Origin: Fodinibacter sp045807225 | Lineage (GTDB): Bacteria; Actinomycetota; Actinomycetes; Actinomycetales; Dermatophilaceae | NCBI GenBank assembly: GCA_045807225.1 | Contig: JBJMHU010000197.1 | Coordinates: 1 to 64,000, forward strand | Length of the DNA stretch: 64,000 bases | Reading direction: 5' to 3' | Part shown: piece after piece, positions 31,396 through 40,894 of the stretch | How positions within the stretch are numbered: the first letter of the stretch is position 1 | Layout of the letters: each line of letters begins with the position of its first letter | Made by a program: the position numbers and the translations under genes | Notes under the pieces: generated by a model | Databases searched by the model: none | The model's input: the letters and a program-made list of their open reading frames with translations, nothing else | What the model was told of the DNA's origin: nothing

Positions 31396-33324
31396 TCACA
31401 CGCGTTGCTGGCTGGCCGCGACCAGCATCCCGGCTTCGTCGTACCCCTCGATCCGGATGAGGTCGTCGGCGGCCGCAGGGATGGTGACCTGGGTGTTGCC
31501 GTCGCTGGTGCCCGTGGTGGCGACCGGTCGGCCGTTGACGTAGATGTCGACGCTGGCAACCGAGTCGGTGGTCACGCTCACCTTTCGTCTGCCGGTGCCG
31601 GCTGGTGTGGAGGTGAAGCGCAGCAGGCGCGGTTGTCGTTGCGCCAGCAGCAGGCCGGCCGCCGCCATGAGGTCAGCGTTCTCCTCCAAGAGGTCGCGCT
31701 GGGTGAGCTCGTGGAGCGCGTCGGGCACCACGCCGAGGTCTTCGACCGGTTGGCCCATCCGGGTGCCCACGCGCAGGCAGCGGCGCAGCGCGACGCGCAT
31801 CTGGACTCCCTTCGGCAGCTGCTTCAGCCCGCCGTCGGTCCACTCGGTGCGCAGCTCCTCATGGGTGACCACGTTGGCGCCTCCGGCACCGGTGTTGGCG
31901 GCGACGCCGAGCACCGGCCCGATCTGGTGGTCCTGGAAGCCGGCGGCGAAGATGTCACAGGCGCTGTAGCACTGCGCGTCGGTCACCAGCACCACCGGGC
32001 CTTGGTAGAGCTGGCCCACGCTGTTGACCAGCTCCACCGGGTACAGCGGGAACGCCGTGGAGTACGCCGAGCCGGTGGTCACCGCTTCATCCAGCGAGGC
32101 CTTCCAGTCCCGGTAGTCGGCGACGGTCGTTGCAAGTGCAGTGGTGCCGGGCGTGCTCACGAACTGGAACGGCTCCGGCGTCACCGGGTGAGGAGTGAGG
32201 AACTGCAACAGGTACTCCGCCGCGATGACGTAGCCGCCGCCGTTGCCGCGCACGTCCACGACCAACCCCGCGGGGGGCAGCACGGACAGCAGCCGCGTGA
32301 CCTCGTCGAGGAAGGCGTCGATGTTCTGGTCCTCCATGTGGAAGGTGAAGATCCGAAGGTGCCCGAAGGTGCCGCTGGGCGTGTCGATGATCCGGGCCTT
32401 GAGCTCGTCGGGCCGGCTGGTCGCAACCGGACCGGCCGCCAGCGGTGCCATCGCGGCGGCGGGCATGCGGGCCGGCCCCTGCGCGGTGTCGGGATCTGGT
32501 GCTGGTGTCAGGGAGGCCGGCGCGAACAGCTGGCGCTTGACCCGCCGGGTCAGCTCGGTGCGCAGGTCCATGCCGACCAGGTGGTGTGCCGCGGCCACGA
32601 CTCCGGCGGGTAGCGACGGGAGGGTGCCCGGGCTGGTCACCTCGGCGGCGGACTCGAAGACCCGCCATGGCGCCCTGGTCTGGTGGGTCGCGCCGTCCAC
32701 CCTGTAGGTGATGTCGACCCAGTCCTCATCCGGGGGCAGCGACATGTCGACCGACCGCAGGGTCATGTTCTGCAGGCCCTGCGCGAGCTGCGCCGCCTTG
32801 TTGCTGCCGGCCTCTCGTGCGGCGTTGGCCTCGACGGCGAGCTGGATCGGAGTGCCGTTCCAGTGCGTGACTTCGACGCCGGGCTTCAGCTGCGGGTCAC
32901 CGGTGATGTGGTCGAAGGTCTTGGTCACCAGGTACGCAGTGCGGCCATCGACGGTGCAGCGTTCCAGGAGGATGCCGAGGAACGCGAACCCGGCGTAGCG
33001 CGAGGGCAGGATGTAGTTGGTGTGCAGGTCGTGCAGACCAAGGAAGATCCGCTGCAACTGCACATGGAACTCGGCCTCGGAGAGCTCACCGAGCCGGTGC
33101 CGCAGCAGGCGCAGCGCCTGCAGCGGGTCGATGGCATGCATGGCGCGTTTGAGCGGCAGATGGGCGTAGACCTCACTGAGCAGGATCTCGGCCTGATCCA
33201 GCACGAGGCGGCGCTGGCTGTCAGTGAGGGGATCCTGCGCGATGTGGCTGCGGAACTGCGGCATCGTGCGCACGGTGCCCAGCTGGTTGTCGGCGGTGAG
33301 GACGACGGTTTCGGGGTGGGACAT
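31396..33324 (-). CDS. S41 family (C-terminal processing/tricorn-like) peptidase, cytosolic
   Basis: A 642-aa protein. The N-terminal half is a helical region (about 25-140) and a PDZ-like segment (about 150-185, LKPGVEVTHWNGTPI). The S41 protease core runs from about 310 to 520, with GLVVDVRGNGGGY and the nucleophile Ser454 in DAQCYSACDIF. The last 80 residues look like a small beta-sandwich (VSVTTDSVASVDIYVNGRPV). No signal peptide or membrane helix is seen, unusual for this protease class. ATG 33324 follows GAGGAG. Confidence 0.82.
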   Translation of the reverse strand: MSHPETVVLTADNQLGTVRTMPQFRSHIAQDPLTDSQRRLVLDQAEILLSEVYAHLPLKRAMHAIDPLQALRLLRHRLGELSEAEFHVQLQRIFLGLHDLHTNYILPSRYAGFAFLGILLERCTVDGRTAYLVTKTFDHITGDPQLKPGVEVTHWNGTPIQLAVEANAAREAGSNKAAQLAQGLQNMTLRSVDMSLPPDEDWVDITYRVDGATHQTRAPWRVFESAAEVTSPGTLPSLPAGVVAAAHHLVGMDLRTELTRRVKRQLFAPASLTPAPDPDTAQGPARMPAAAMAPLAAGPVATSRPDELKARIIDTPSGTFGHLRIFTFHMEDQNIDAFLDEVTRLLSVLPPAGLVVDVRGNGGGYVIAAEYLLQFLTPHPVTPEPFQFVSTPGTTALATTVADYRDWKASLDEAVTTGSAYSTAFPLYPVELVNSVGQLYQGPVVLVTDAQCYSACDIFAAGFQDHQIGPVLGVAANTGAGGANVVTHEELRTEWTDGGLKQLPKGVQMRVALRRCLRVGTRMGQPVEDLGVVPDALHELTQRDLLEENADLMAAAGLLLAQRQPRLLRFTSTPAGTGRRKVSVTTDSVASVDIYVNGRPVATTGTSDGNTQVTIPAAADDLIRIEGYDEAGMLVAASQQRV

Positions 33325-33465
33325 GGCTGGCTCCTCGTGAAGGGTGGTTCCTGCCTCCAAGGAGCCGCGGCACGCCCGCTTGGTACATCGGCCACCAAAG
33401 CGCAACACCTCAGCCCCCTGGTGCGTCCTGTCGCCGTGCGTGCCGCGGTCTTGCCGATCCGGGCC

Positions 33466-33627
33466 CTAGAGCAGCCCTTTGAAGCCCGGGTTTCCACCTT
33501 CCTCGTACGCCTTCTTCTCTCGACCACAGTGCGAGCAGAGGTCGAAACCGGCGTGCTTGCCGCCCATGTCGTGGTTGACGTGGTGTTCCCAATGGTGGAT
33601 TCCCACCGAACACAGGATGCGGCGCAC
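33466..33627 (-). CDS. Small zinc-ribbon-like protein (53 aa)
   Basis: A 53-aa protein with metal-ligand candidates C6, H11, H12, H15, H16, then C31-x-x-C34 (LCSHCGREKK), resembling DUF1660-type ribbons. The GTG at 33627 lies just after GGGAGG, and longer in-frame starts have no ribosome site. The role is unknown. Confidence 0.55.
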   Translation of the reverse strand: MRRILCSVGIHHWEHHVNHDMGGKHAGFDLCSHCGREKKAYEEGGNPGFKGLL

Positions 33628-33909
33628 GGGAACCTCCCTTGCTGTCGACGACGCCACATGGCACAGCGACAGCGGCACTTTGCCGACTGACCGAACAGCG
33701 TCCCACCTTCCAGACACCGTGTCGATGAGGAAGCGGCGGTCGACGGTGGGCGAAGGCTTCCACCGGTCGCCGTGGAACGCGTGGCCCCGGAGGCGCCGCG
33801 GGCCGAAGAAATTGGCGTGACGTGTAATCCCGCAGGTCAGGGGCTCGGGCGTAGCGTGCGATCTGAGCCAACCGGGGGGTCGGCTCGTACGTCGCGCGGG
33901 GAGGGTGTC

Positions 33910-35394
33910 ATGTCCACAGCACAGGCAAAGGCGGTCGCCGAGAACAGGCCGGTGAGGAGCCTGATCCCGGCTCGGATGCACGACATGCCATGGGGCAGGT
34001 TCCACTGGATGGTGATCGTGGGTCTGGGCACGGCATGGATACTCGACGGTCTCGAGATCCAGATCGTGGCAGCCGGTGGGTTCCAGGAGTCACTCGACAT
34101 GACGGCGGCCAACGTCGGCATGGCTGGTTCGGTCTACCTGCTGGGCGAGGTGGTCGGCGCCCTGGTCTTCGGTCGCCTCACCGACACCCTGGGGCGCAAG
34201 AAGCTCTTCACGATGACGCTCGCGCTCTACCTGGTGGCTTCAGGACTGGCAGCCTTCTCGCCGAACATGTGGGTGTTCCTGGTCCTGCGCTTCGTGGCCG
34301 GCATGGGCATCGGCGGTGAGTACTCCGCCGTGAACTCCGCCATCGACGAGCTGATACCCGGCCGGTTCCGCGGTCGGGTCGACCTGGCGATCAACGGGAC
34401 GTACTGGCTCGGAGCCGCAGTCGGCGCCTTCGCGAGCCTGTTCCTGCTCGACACTGCCCGGTTCGGCGAGAACGTCGGATGGCGCATCGCCTTCCTGATC
34501 GGCCCCGTTCTCGGTCTGGGGATCATCTACCTGCGGCGCCACATCCCCGAGAGCCCGCGGTGGATGGTCACTCACGGTCAGTACGAGGAGGCCGAGCGGG
34601 TCGTCTCGCAGGTGGAGCTGGAGGTCCAGGCCGCCGGCAAGACGCTGCCCCACCTCGACGAACAGCGCGACGGGATGTGGCTCAAGCCACGTGAAGGGTT
34701 GACGCCCAAGCAGCTGGCCTACGTCTTCTTCAAGCTCTACCCCAAGCGCACCGTGCTGGGGGCCACCCTGATGATCACGCAGAGCTTCCTCTACAACGCC
34801 ATCTTCTTCACGTACTCCCTCGTGCTGCAGAACTTCTACGGGCAGACCGCCTCGAGCGCCGCCGTCTACTTCTTCCCCTTCGCTCTGGGCAACCTGCTCG
34901 GCCCACTGCTGCTCGGGCCGCTGTTCGACACCGTCGGCCGACGCAAGATGATCGGCGGCTGCTACGCCTTCTCCGCGGTCGTCCTGGCGGTGTCGGCGTT
35001 CCTGTTCAACGCCGGGACCCTGACGGCCGCCACGCACACGGCATTCTGGTGCCTGGCCTTCTTCTTCGCCTCGGCCGGGGCCTCGGCGGGTTACCTCACC
35101 GTCTCGGAGATCTTCCCCCTGGAGGCCCGTGGTCAGGCGATCTCGTACTTCTTCGCCACGGCCCAGGTCTTCGGCGCCCTCGGACCGGTCTTCTACGGCT
35201 GGCTCATCGGCGACGGTACGGACCGGACCCCCATGTTCTGGGGGTACCTGATCGCCTCGGCGATCATGCTCATCGGCGCCGCCGTGGCGGCGGTATGGGG
35301 CGTCGACGCCGAGGGCAAGTCGCTGGAGGAGATCGCCCCGCCGCTGAGCAGCTACGACGAGCACGGCAACGAGACCGTGCACCTGCCGGTGTAG
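33910..35394 (+). CDS. MFS transporter, sugar-porter/metabolite:H+ symporter type
   Basis: A 494-aa, 12-segment MFS protein. Signature loops GRLTDTLGRKKLFTM (segments 2-3), RFVAGMGIGGEYSAV (segment 4), IPESPRWMV after segment 6 (the PESPR sugar-porter motif) and GPLFDTVGRRKMIGG (segments 8-9) are all present. It probably imports a sugar, aromatic acid or similar compound with H+. The C-terminus (SLEEIAPP) is also typical of the sugar-porter group. ATG 33910 is preceded by GGGGAGG. A USP-domain gene follows after 10 bp in the same operon. Confidence 0.87.
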   Translation: MSTAQAKAVAENRPVRSLIPARMHDMPWGRFHWMVIVGLGTAWILDGLEIQIVAAGGFQESLDMTAANVGMAGSVYLLGEVVGALVFGRLTDTLGRKKLFTMTLALYLVASGLAAFSPNMWVFLVLRFVAGMGIGGEYSAVNSAIDELIPGRFRGRVDLAINGTYWLGAAVGAFASLFLLDTARFGENVGWRIAFLIGPVLGLGIIYLRRHIPESPRWMVTHGQYEEAERVVSQVELEVQAAGKTLPHLDEQRDGMWLKPREGLTPKQLAYVFFKLYPKRTVLGATLMITQSFLYNAIFFTYSLVLQNFYGQTASSAAVYFFPFALGNLLGPLLLGPLFDTVGRRKMIGGCYAFSAVVLAVSAFLFNAGTLTAATHTAFWCLAFFFASAGASAGYLTVSEIFPLEARGQAISYFFATAQVFGALGPVFYGWLIGDGTDRTPMFWGYLIASAIMLIGAAVAAVWGVDAEGKSLEEIAPPLSSYDEHGNETVHLPV

Positions 35395-35404
35395 GGAGAC
35401 CAGC

Positions 35405-36016
35405 ATGCCTGAGCAGAGCGACAGCGCACCGCAGGCCTCCGCGGCGCACGAGCCGTACACCGTCGTCGTGGGCGTCAGCGCGACCTCCAAGTCACCGAAG
35501 GCGCTGGCGTGGGGCGCCGCCCAAGCCGCGCAGACCAACGGGCGCCTCGTCGCGGTGCGGTCCTGGCGGGTCACCGGCCCACCGGGCACGACGTCGGGAG
35601 CGGTCGCGGCGCGGGTGACGGACGAACGCGAGATCGACCGGTCCGAGCAGCTAGCGCTCGAGGCGGACGTGGCCGAGGTGCTCGGCGCGGGCCACGGGGC
35701 GGAGGTCCGCGCCGTCCGCGGCGGCAAGCGCAAGGTTCTGCTCGCGGCCGCCCAGGGAGCCGACCTGCTCGTCGTCGACGCCCCACGGACGTTCACCGGC
35801 TCTCCGATGTTCGCCCAGCGTCTGGTGTATGCCGCGGCCTGCCCGGTCGTGGTCATGCCACCGGGCGTCTCGGGCGAACCTCCCAACGCGCTTGCTCGTG
35901 CCGGCCGAGCCATCGGGATTGCCGCGGTGCGGTCCACCGGGCTGGCGGGACGCCCGGGTTACCGCCCGCCGCTCATCAGCGCTCCTCAACCACGGCGGTC
36001 CCCGGGGGCTGTCTGA
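35405..36016 (+). CDS. Universal stress protein (USP) domain protein
   Basis: A 203-aa protein with a single USP fold: VVVGVSATSKSPKALAWGAAQ at the start and GADLLVVDAPRTFTGSPMFA, then CPVVVMPPG at the end of the fold. The ATP-binding pattern G-x2-G-x9-G-S/T is imperfect (APRTFTGSP), so it may be of the non-nucleotide type. Residues after 150 are a basic, disordered tail. Its gene follows the MFS gene by 10 bp, which suggests a transporter-associated regulator, as in other MFS-USP pairs. Confidence 0.78.
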   Translation: MPEQSDSAPQASAAHEPYTVVVGVSATSKSPKALAWGAAQAAQTNGRLVAVRSWRVTGPPGTTSGAVAARVTDEREIDRSEQLALEADVAEVLGAGHGAEVRAVRGGKRKVLLAAAQGADLLVVDAPRTFTGSPMFAQRLVYAAACPVVVMPPGVSGEPPNALARAGRAIGIAAVRSTGLAGRPGYRPPLISAPQPRRSPGAV

Positions 36017-36196
36017 CCTCCCGCCAGCGCAATTCCCGTCGCAGCAGCCAGCTGGTGTTCGGCCGGCCCAGCGCGCCGGCTCATGAGTGCGTCGAGGCTG
36101 CGACGAGTCGCCGCCGGCGACCTCGCGGCCCTCGCACCCCACCGCACCGGGAGTTGCCTGGACCGGGTCACCTCCGCGTGGCGCCGCCTTCCCGCG

Positions 36197-37522
36197 TCAT
36201 GGGCACCGCGGCACCGGCTGGCTGTAGGTGCTGTTCGACCTGTTGGAGACGTAGTAGTCGCTCACCCACCGACCGTCGACGAGCTGGTTCCACACCCTGG
36301 TGGTGCCCACGAGCGAACCGGGCTTCTGACAGGCCACGTAGGCGAGCGCCCCGCCCTGTAGGGGCTGGTTGAGGTTGGTGAAGCTGGTGCCGGGACCGGA
36401 TCGGGTGTTGACCGGGGTGGAGACGCTGACCTGGCCGGGGTAGGAGCAGCGCGGGAGGGCACTGCTGAAGCCCGTGGTCGAGGGCGTGGAGACGTAGCGG
36501 TCCGACACGAACCCCCCACTGCTGATCCGGTCCCAGACCGGCGTGGTCCCGATCAGCTGACCACGGGACTGGCAGATGACGCCGACGGCACTGCCGGGCT
36601 GCAGCTGGCCGATGATCGAGGAGCTCGCCGTCGGCGCGCTGCGCACGTTGAGCGTCGTCGTTCCCGTGACGCGGTACGTCTTGGCGACCGTTGCGACCGG
36701 TCCCTTGATGATGTCGCTGTCGATGTGGAGGGACACCCCGCCCCAGGTCTCGAGGTGGTCACCACGGTACTGCTTGGCGCGCTGCCAGTCCGCCCACACG
36801 GTGTTGCCAGCCGTGAGCCATCCGGTCAGCGTGGCGAGGTTGTCCCACCGTGCCATCCACACGGCATCCGGTCGCGCCAACGAGGTGGAGGCGTAGCTGC
36901 CTGCCAGGTCCCGCAGGCCGGAGTCCTGGTGGACGTAGACGCCGGCAAGGTAGCCGTTGCGGTGCAGGGCACGGGTCCACTCCGAGACGTAGGTGCGGAC
37001 CGCGGCGACGCAGGAGGCGTTGGTGCGGTCGTAGTTCTCCACGTCGGCGTAGAGGGCGCTACCCGCAAGCAGGCCCAGGCTGCGCGCCCGGGCCACGGCG
37101 TCGGTCGCATCGGCACTTCCGCGCGCTGCGGCGGCGGTGGCCGTGAACCGGTAGGGCTTGCTCCCGAAGACGCAGAACGGCTGGTCGCCGAAGTAGGTCG
37201 GCACCAGCCACCAGCCAGCGGCCGTCGCGCTGCGCACCCAGGCAGCTGTCAGCTCCGGCTGAGCACACCCGCGGTTGCGTCCACCGAAGTAGATGTTGAC
37301 CCCGGTGTACGAGGAGGTGCCCCGCCACGCCGCCAGGGCCGCGAGCGAGGGTGCCGTACAGGTGTCGAAGAAGCGCCCCTGGGCACGCGTTGCGGAGGAT
37401 GCCGCAGGGTAGCCGGCAGGCGTGGCAGGGTCGGCAATCGCCACGGCAGGCCCGACCACCCCCGCCACAACCACTGCTGACAAGGCGGCCAGTGCTGATA
37501 CGGCGCGTCGGGCGTGTGACAT
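36197..37522 (-). CDS. Secreted DUF1906 glycoside-hydrolase-like protein with two SH3b-type repeats
   Basis: A 441-aa protein. A Sec signal peptide (about 1-30) is followed by a DUF1906 (GH25-related) barrel at about 48-285 (GRFFDTCTAPSLAALAAW, YADVENYDR with a candidate acidic pair, WADWQRAKQY). Two SH3b-type repeats then follow (about 285-355, TTTLNVRSAPTASSSIIGQL, and about 365-440, SVSTPVNTRSGPGTSF). Each repeat ends in a YVS-type strand and contains Cys pairs. The likely role is binding and trimming of peptidoglycan outside the cell. The start follows a GGGGAG site. Confidence 0.85.
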   Translation of the reverse strand: MSHARRAVSALAALSAVVVAGVVGPAVAIADPATPAGYPAASSATRAQGRFFDTCTAPSLAALAAWRGTSSYTGVNIYFGGRNRGCAQPELTAAWVRSATAAGWWLVPTYFGDQPFCVFGSKPYRFTATAAAARGSADATDAVARARSLGLLAGSALYADVENYDRTNASCVAAVRTYVSEWTRALHRNGYLAGVYVHQDSGLRDLAGSYASTSLARPDAVWMARWDNLATLTGWLTAGNTVWADWQRAKQYRGDHLETWGGVSLHIDSDIIKGPVATVAKTYRVTGTTTLNVRSAPTASSSIIGQLQPGSAVGVICQSRGQLIGTTPVWDRISSGGFVSDRYVSTPSTTGFSSALPRCSYPGQVSVSTPVNTRSGPGTSFTNLNQPLQGGALAYVACQKPGSLVGTTRVWNQLVDGRWVSDYYVSNRSNSTYSQPVPRCP

Positions 37523-37827
37523 GACCTGCTCCCCTGCCGGAGCCAGTCGGCGCGAGGCCCCAACAGGTCCATGGTGCGCCTCTTCGCGCCGCGGGGGAAG
37601 ACGGCGAGGTCTTTGACCGCCAGGAGGCCCTTTCGGTGAGCGCCTGGTTCACCCGCTCACTCAAGGGGCCCGTCCGAGCGACCGGCACGGCTGCCCAGCC
37701 GCGCGCAGGCTTCGGCAAGGTGTCGGTCACGCCGGCGACCTCGAGCTCTTCCATCCGGGAGTGCTGGCACCGGGTGCGATCGCCGTGGGACGATTTCAGG
37801 GGGGCGAGGGCTGACTGAGGAGCGAAA
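37523..37827. other. Divergent intergenic region (about 305 bp)
   Basis: It holds the start regions of the secreted DUF1906 protein and the SnoaL-like gene. A GAGGAG ribosome site for the latter is visible at 37817-37822. No other coding frame or repeat was found, and no clear -35/-10 pair could be assigned. Confidence 0.4.
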
Positions 37828-38256
37828 GTGGCAGCAACCGGTGTGGAGGTCATCCGGCAGATGGTCGAGCGGACCAACGCCCACGACCTCGACGGCATGG
37901 CGGCCCTGATGCATGAGGACTACCAGAGCGAACAGCCCTTCCACCCGGCCCGCGGCTTCGGCGGACGGGCGCAGATGAAGGCGAACTGGGGCGCGATCCT
38001 CACCGGCGTGCCCGACCTGCGCGCCGAGGTCGCGGCGTCGGTGCAGGACGGGGATGTGGTGTGGAGCGAGTGGCACTGGTGGGGCACCACCGATCAGGAC
38101 GAGCCGTTCGACCTGCGCGCGATCACCCAGTTCACCGTTCGGGACGGTCTGGTCGTGCATGGTCGGCTCTTCGCGGAGCTGGTCGAGCACGGCGGAGCCG
38201 GCATCAATGATGCCGTGGAGGCCCAGTCGGGCCACCGCCCACAGCTGGCAGGCTGA
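37828..38256 (+). CDS. SnoaL-like (NTF2-fold) protein
   Basis: A 142-aa cone-shaped NTF2/SnoaL fold: VEVIRQMVERTNAHDLDGMA, LMHEDYQSEQPFHP, then VQDGDVVWSEWHWWGTT and ITQFTVRDGLVVHGRLF. Members act as isomerases, hydrolases or ligand-binding proteins, and no catalytic identity can be assigned here. The GTG start follows GAGGAG by 5 nt. Confidence 0.8.
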   Translation: MAATGVEVIRQMVERTNAHDLDGMAALMHEDYQSEQPFHPARGFGGRAQMKANWGAILTGVPDLRAEVAASVQDGDVVWSEWHWWGTTDQDEPFDLRAITQFTVRDGLVVHGRLFAELVEHGGAGINDAVEAQSGHRPQLAG

Positions 38257-38477
38257 GCCGGGTCCAAGGAGCCGCGTGCCGGGTCAAGCCGTGGCCGTCC
38301 CACCGGGAGTGCGCCACGGTAGCGGCACGCCCGAGGTGGGCGCTGACCGACGGTGACGGCGACCGTGCCACCGGGCGGCGCTTGCGGTCGTGCGGAGGAG
38401 AGCCGGAGGCGACGCAGGCGCCGGTGTGAGATGCCCGGGCGTGGGTACGCCTAAGGACCCAAGCACAGGAGGCGACA

Positions 38478-39239
38478 ATGTCCAGCAAACGCACCCTCCA
38501 GGACCGCCGGATCGCGGTCCTGGCCGCCGACGGATTCGAGAAGGTCGAGCTGACCGTTCCGCTGCGCGCCCTGCGGGCGGCGGGGGCCAAGGTCGACCTG
38601 GTCTCGCTGCGGCGAGGACGGATCCGTGGCCTGAACCTGAACCTGCCGGCAACGCGGGTACGGGTTGACAGGACCGTCGAGGAGGCCGACGCCGGCGACT
38701 ACGACGGCCTGCTCGTGCCCGGCGGCTTCATCAACCCGGACCTGCTGCGCCAGTCCGCACCGGCGCGTGCCCTGGTCCGCGAGTTCGTGCAGAGTGGCAA
38801 GCCAGTGGTCACCCTGTGCCATGGGCCGTGGGTGCTCGCGTCGGCCGGGGTGCTGGAGGGCCGAACCCTGACGTCCTGGGCGGGAATCAGGGACGACGTG
38901 GTGAACGCCGGGGCGACGTGGCTCGACCAGGAGGTCGTGCGCGAGGGCAACCTCACCACGAGCAGGGGACCTCAGGACATGGCGGCGTTCGTGCCCGCGA
39001 TGCTCGAGGCCTTCGCCGGGGGCCCGCTCGCCGCCACGACCTCGGGTTCGGCTCCCGAGTCGGACCCGCAGCGCAGCAGCCCGCCGGAGCTCGTGGCGGC
39101 AGCGACGCGCTGGTCGCCGAAGCCGTCGACCATCGCCGTGGCCGGGGTGGGCCTGGCTGCGCTTGCGAGGCGGACCGCCCGGCGCGCGGGCGCGCCCAGT
39201 GGCACGACGCTGCTGACGCGGCTCCGGCCCGCTCGGTGA
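38478..39239 (+). CDS. DJ-1/PfpI type glutamine amidotransferase-like protein with C-terminal hydrophobic tail
   Basis: A 253-aa protein. The DJ-1/PfpI domain occupies residues 1-185, with the nucleophile elbow Cys114 in TLCHGPWVLAS and the conserved DGLLVPGG near 75. Members are proteases, glyoxalases or redox chaperones in stress. Unusual: a further 65 residues include a Ser/Pro-rich linker and one hydrophobic stretch (STIAVAGVGLAALA) followed by a basic end, which suggests membrane tethering. The ATG follows a strong AGGAGG. A strong terminator follows. Confidence 0.85.
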   Translation: MSSKRTLQDRRIAVLAADGFEKVELTVPLRALRAAGAKVDLVSLRRGRIRGLNLNLPATRVRVDRTVEEADAGDYDGLLVPGGFINPDLLRQSAPARALVREFVQSGKPVVTLCHGPWVLASAGVLEGRTLTSWAGIRDDVVNAGATWLDQEVVREGNLTTSRGPQDMAAFVPAMLEAFAGGPLAATTSGSAPESDPQRSSPPELVAAATRWSPKPSTIAVAGVGLAALARRTARRAGAPSGTTLLTRLRPAR

Positions 39240-39319
39240 CCTGAAGCTCGTGCCGTCCGGGGGGCGTAGTACCAAGGTCCAAATGACCCGGCCGGCTCCG
39301 AACCCGTAGATTTCACGGC

Positions 39320-39356
39320 AGAGAGCCCCGCCGAACCCTGCACGGCGGGGCTCTCT
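39320..39356. terminator. Hairpin terminator after the DJ-1 gene
   Basis: A perfect 14-bp stem AGAGAGCCCCGCCG with its complement around a 9-nt loop (AACCCTGCA), followed by TTGTGT. It sits between two converging genes and could serve both. Confidence 0.85.
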
Positions 39357-39503
39357 TGTGTCCGGTCGAGCCGGTGAGAAGTGGTCGGCGCGCTCAGATC
39401 GGCCTGCCTGGCAGCGCCGCGGGCCGGCCGGCGCACGCTGGCGGAACCCGCAGCGCGACGAGGACCCGCTCGGTGGGTCACTCGTGTTACTGCGTGGGTC
39501 CGG

Positions 39504-40136
39504 TCACGCCGAGTGGCTCGAGCTGCCGAGGTTGCCATCTCGGTCGCCCAGGTCGAGGCCGTGCGCCCCTTGACGGTAGATCTTCAACGCGGCGGCCTGC
39601 CGTTCGACGTGCTCGCCAAGGTCCGTGAGGTGTCGCTCGCGGTCCGCGATCTCGGTGTGCAGCATCGTCTGCCGAGCAAGGTAGCTGGTCTGGATCAGCT
39701 TGGCGACCTGAGGACGAAGCGCGCCCAGGGCGCTGCGCTGGTGGGCCGGATCCGCGTAGTCCTGGATGCTCGCGAGGTCGGCATCGACCGCCGCGGCGCT
39801 GATCTTGAGCTCGTCGACGAGCGCGCGTGCGTCGGCGATGAACAGCCGACCGTCCTTCGAGCGAGACAGCATCACGTCGGCGGCCTGGACCTCCTCGCGC
39901 AAGTCCCGACGCAACCGGGCGATGTCGCGTCCCGGCCCGGGCCTCAGCGCCCGCGACTGGACGGCGGCCGCGCCCTGGTGCCATCCCCGCCAGCGGCGGA
40001 TGCGCCGGTACAGCCGCCACGCGATCAACGTCGTGGTCAGCACGAGCGACAGCAGCATCAGCAGCAGGAGCGTCAGGCTGATCATGAGTGTCCCGCCCAA
40101 CGCGGACAGGCCGCCGTCATTGGCGAACGCTTCCAT
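39504..40136 (-). CDS. Membrane-anchored coiled-coil protein, unknown function
   Basis: A 210-aa protein: one long membrane helix near the N-terminus (about 18-42, Leu-rich), a basic juxtamembrane stretch (WRLYRRIRRWRGW), then a mostly helical cytosolic domain with coiled-coil character (REEVQAADVMLSRS, LTDLGEHVERQAAALK). No known family is recognised. Residues after 190 are polar and Gly/Ser-rich. The lack of close neighbours on its strand suggests a monocistronic unit. Confidence 0.6.
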   Translation of the reverse strand: MEAFANDGGLSALGGTLMISLTLLLLMLLSLVLTTTLIAWRLYRRIRRWRGWHQGAAAVQSRALRPGPGRDIARLRRDLREEVQAADVMLSRSKDGRLFIADARALVDELKISAAAVDADLASIQDYADPAHQRSALGALRPQVAKLIQTSYLARQTMLHTEIADRERHLTDLGEHVERQAAALKIYRQGAHGLDLGDRDGNLGSSSHSA

Positions 40137-40255
40137 CCTGACCTCCCGCTACCCGGCGGCTGCCCGCCGACGTCCTCGAATATATCGAGTCGGGCGCTCC
40201 ATGGCCGTGGTTCCTGGCGGGCCCTCGAGCCCGCGGGGCGGCGATGCCGGTCGGC

Positions 40256-40660
40256 TCAGGCGCTGAACCGCTCGCGGATCCGAGCGGTGTACTGGTGACC
40301 GGCGTCGGTGTCGAGCCAGTCGCTGTACGGCTCGACCGGTGAGTGCAGGAGGACCTGGCGGGCGATCGTGTCGGCCTCCACGGGTGCGTGAACGGCGTGG
40401 CAGGCGGCCTTCACGCCGGCAATCACCTCGGGAACGGCGCCAGCGTCGACGCGGATCGCAAGGTGGTGACGTTCGAGGTAGACATCGGTGGCCGCCTCGA
40501 CCAGGGCCTCAGTGGGGACCCCTGTCATCGGGACGGGGAACGGTGCCCGGATCAGGGCGGCGGTGGCCTCGACGTCGCCGTCGTGCGCCTTGCCGAGCAG
40601 CGGCTCCACGTCCTGCAGGCTGGTCGGGTAGGCGGGCATGGCGGCTGTCTGGGTGGTCAC
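40256..40660 (-). CDS. Conserved-looking hypothetical protein (134 aa)
   Basis: A soluble alpha/beta-type 134-aa protein (VPTEALVEAATDVYLERHHL, then EPYSDWLDTDAGHQYTARIR). No family is recognised. It starts at GTG 40660 with TACCCT 8 nt upstream on the same strand (40669-40674), matching the leaderless pattern. GC-rich alternative frames exist on the other strand, but they are Arg-rich and lack starts. Confidence 0.6.
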   Translation of the reverse strand: MTTQTAAMPAYPTSLQDVEPLLGKAHDGDVEATAALIRAPFPVPMTGVPTEALVEAATDVYLERHHLAIRVDAGAVPEVIAGVKAACHAVHAPVEADTIARQVLLHSPVEPYSDWLDTDAGHQYTARIRERFSA

Positions 40661-40894
40661 AGGTACTCAGGGTACGCGCCCGCCCGGTGGGTGCCACGAC
40701 CGCCCCACAGCAGGCGTCCGACGGGTGCGCCGCGAGCCTTCAACAGCGCTGCAGCGCAACTGTGTCCGCGATGCCGACACGGCGGTCACCCGCCCGCTGG
40801 CGCGGACCTTTCGCGAGGAGGAGGACGGCCCCCACCACGGCGCGTCTCTGGGCTTGGGCGCCTCGGTGTCGGGAGGACGCCGACCCGCCAGCCG

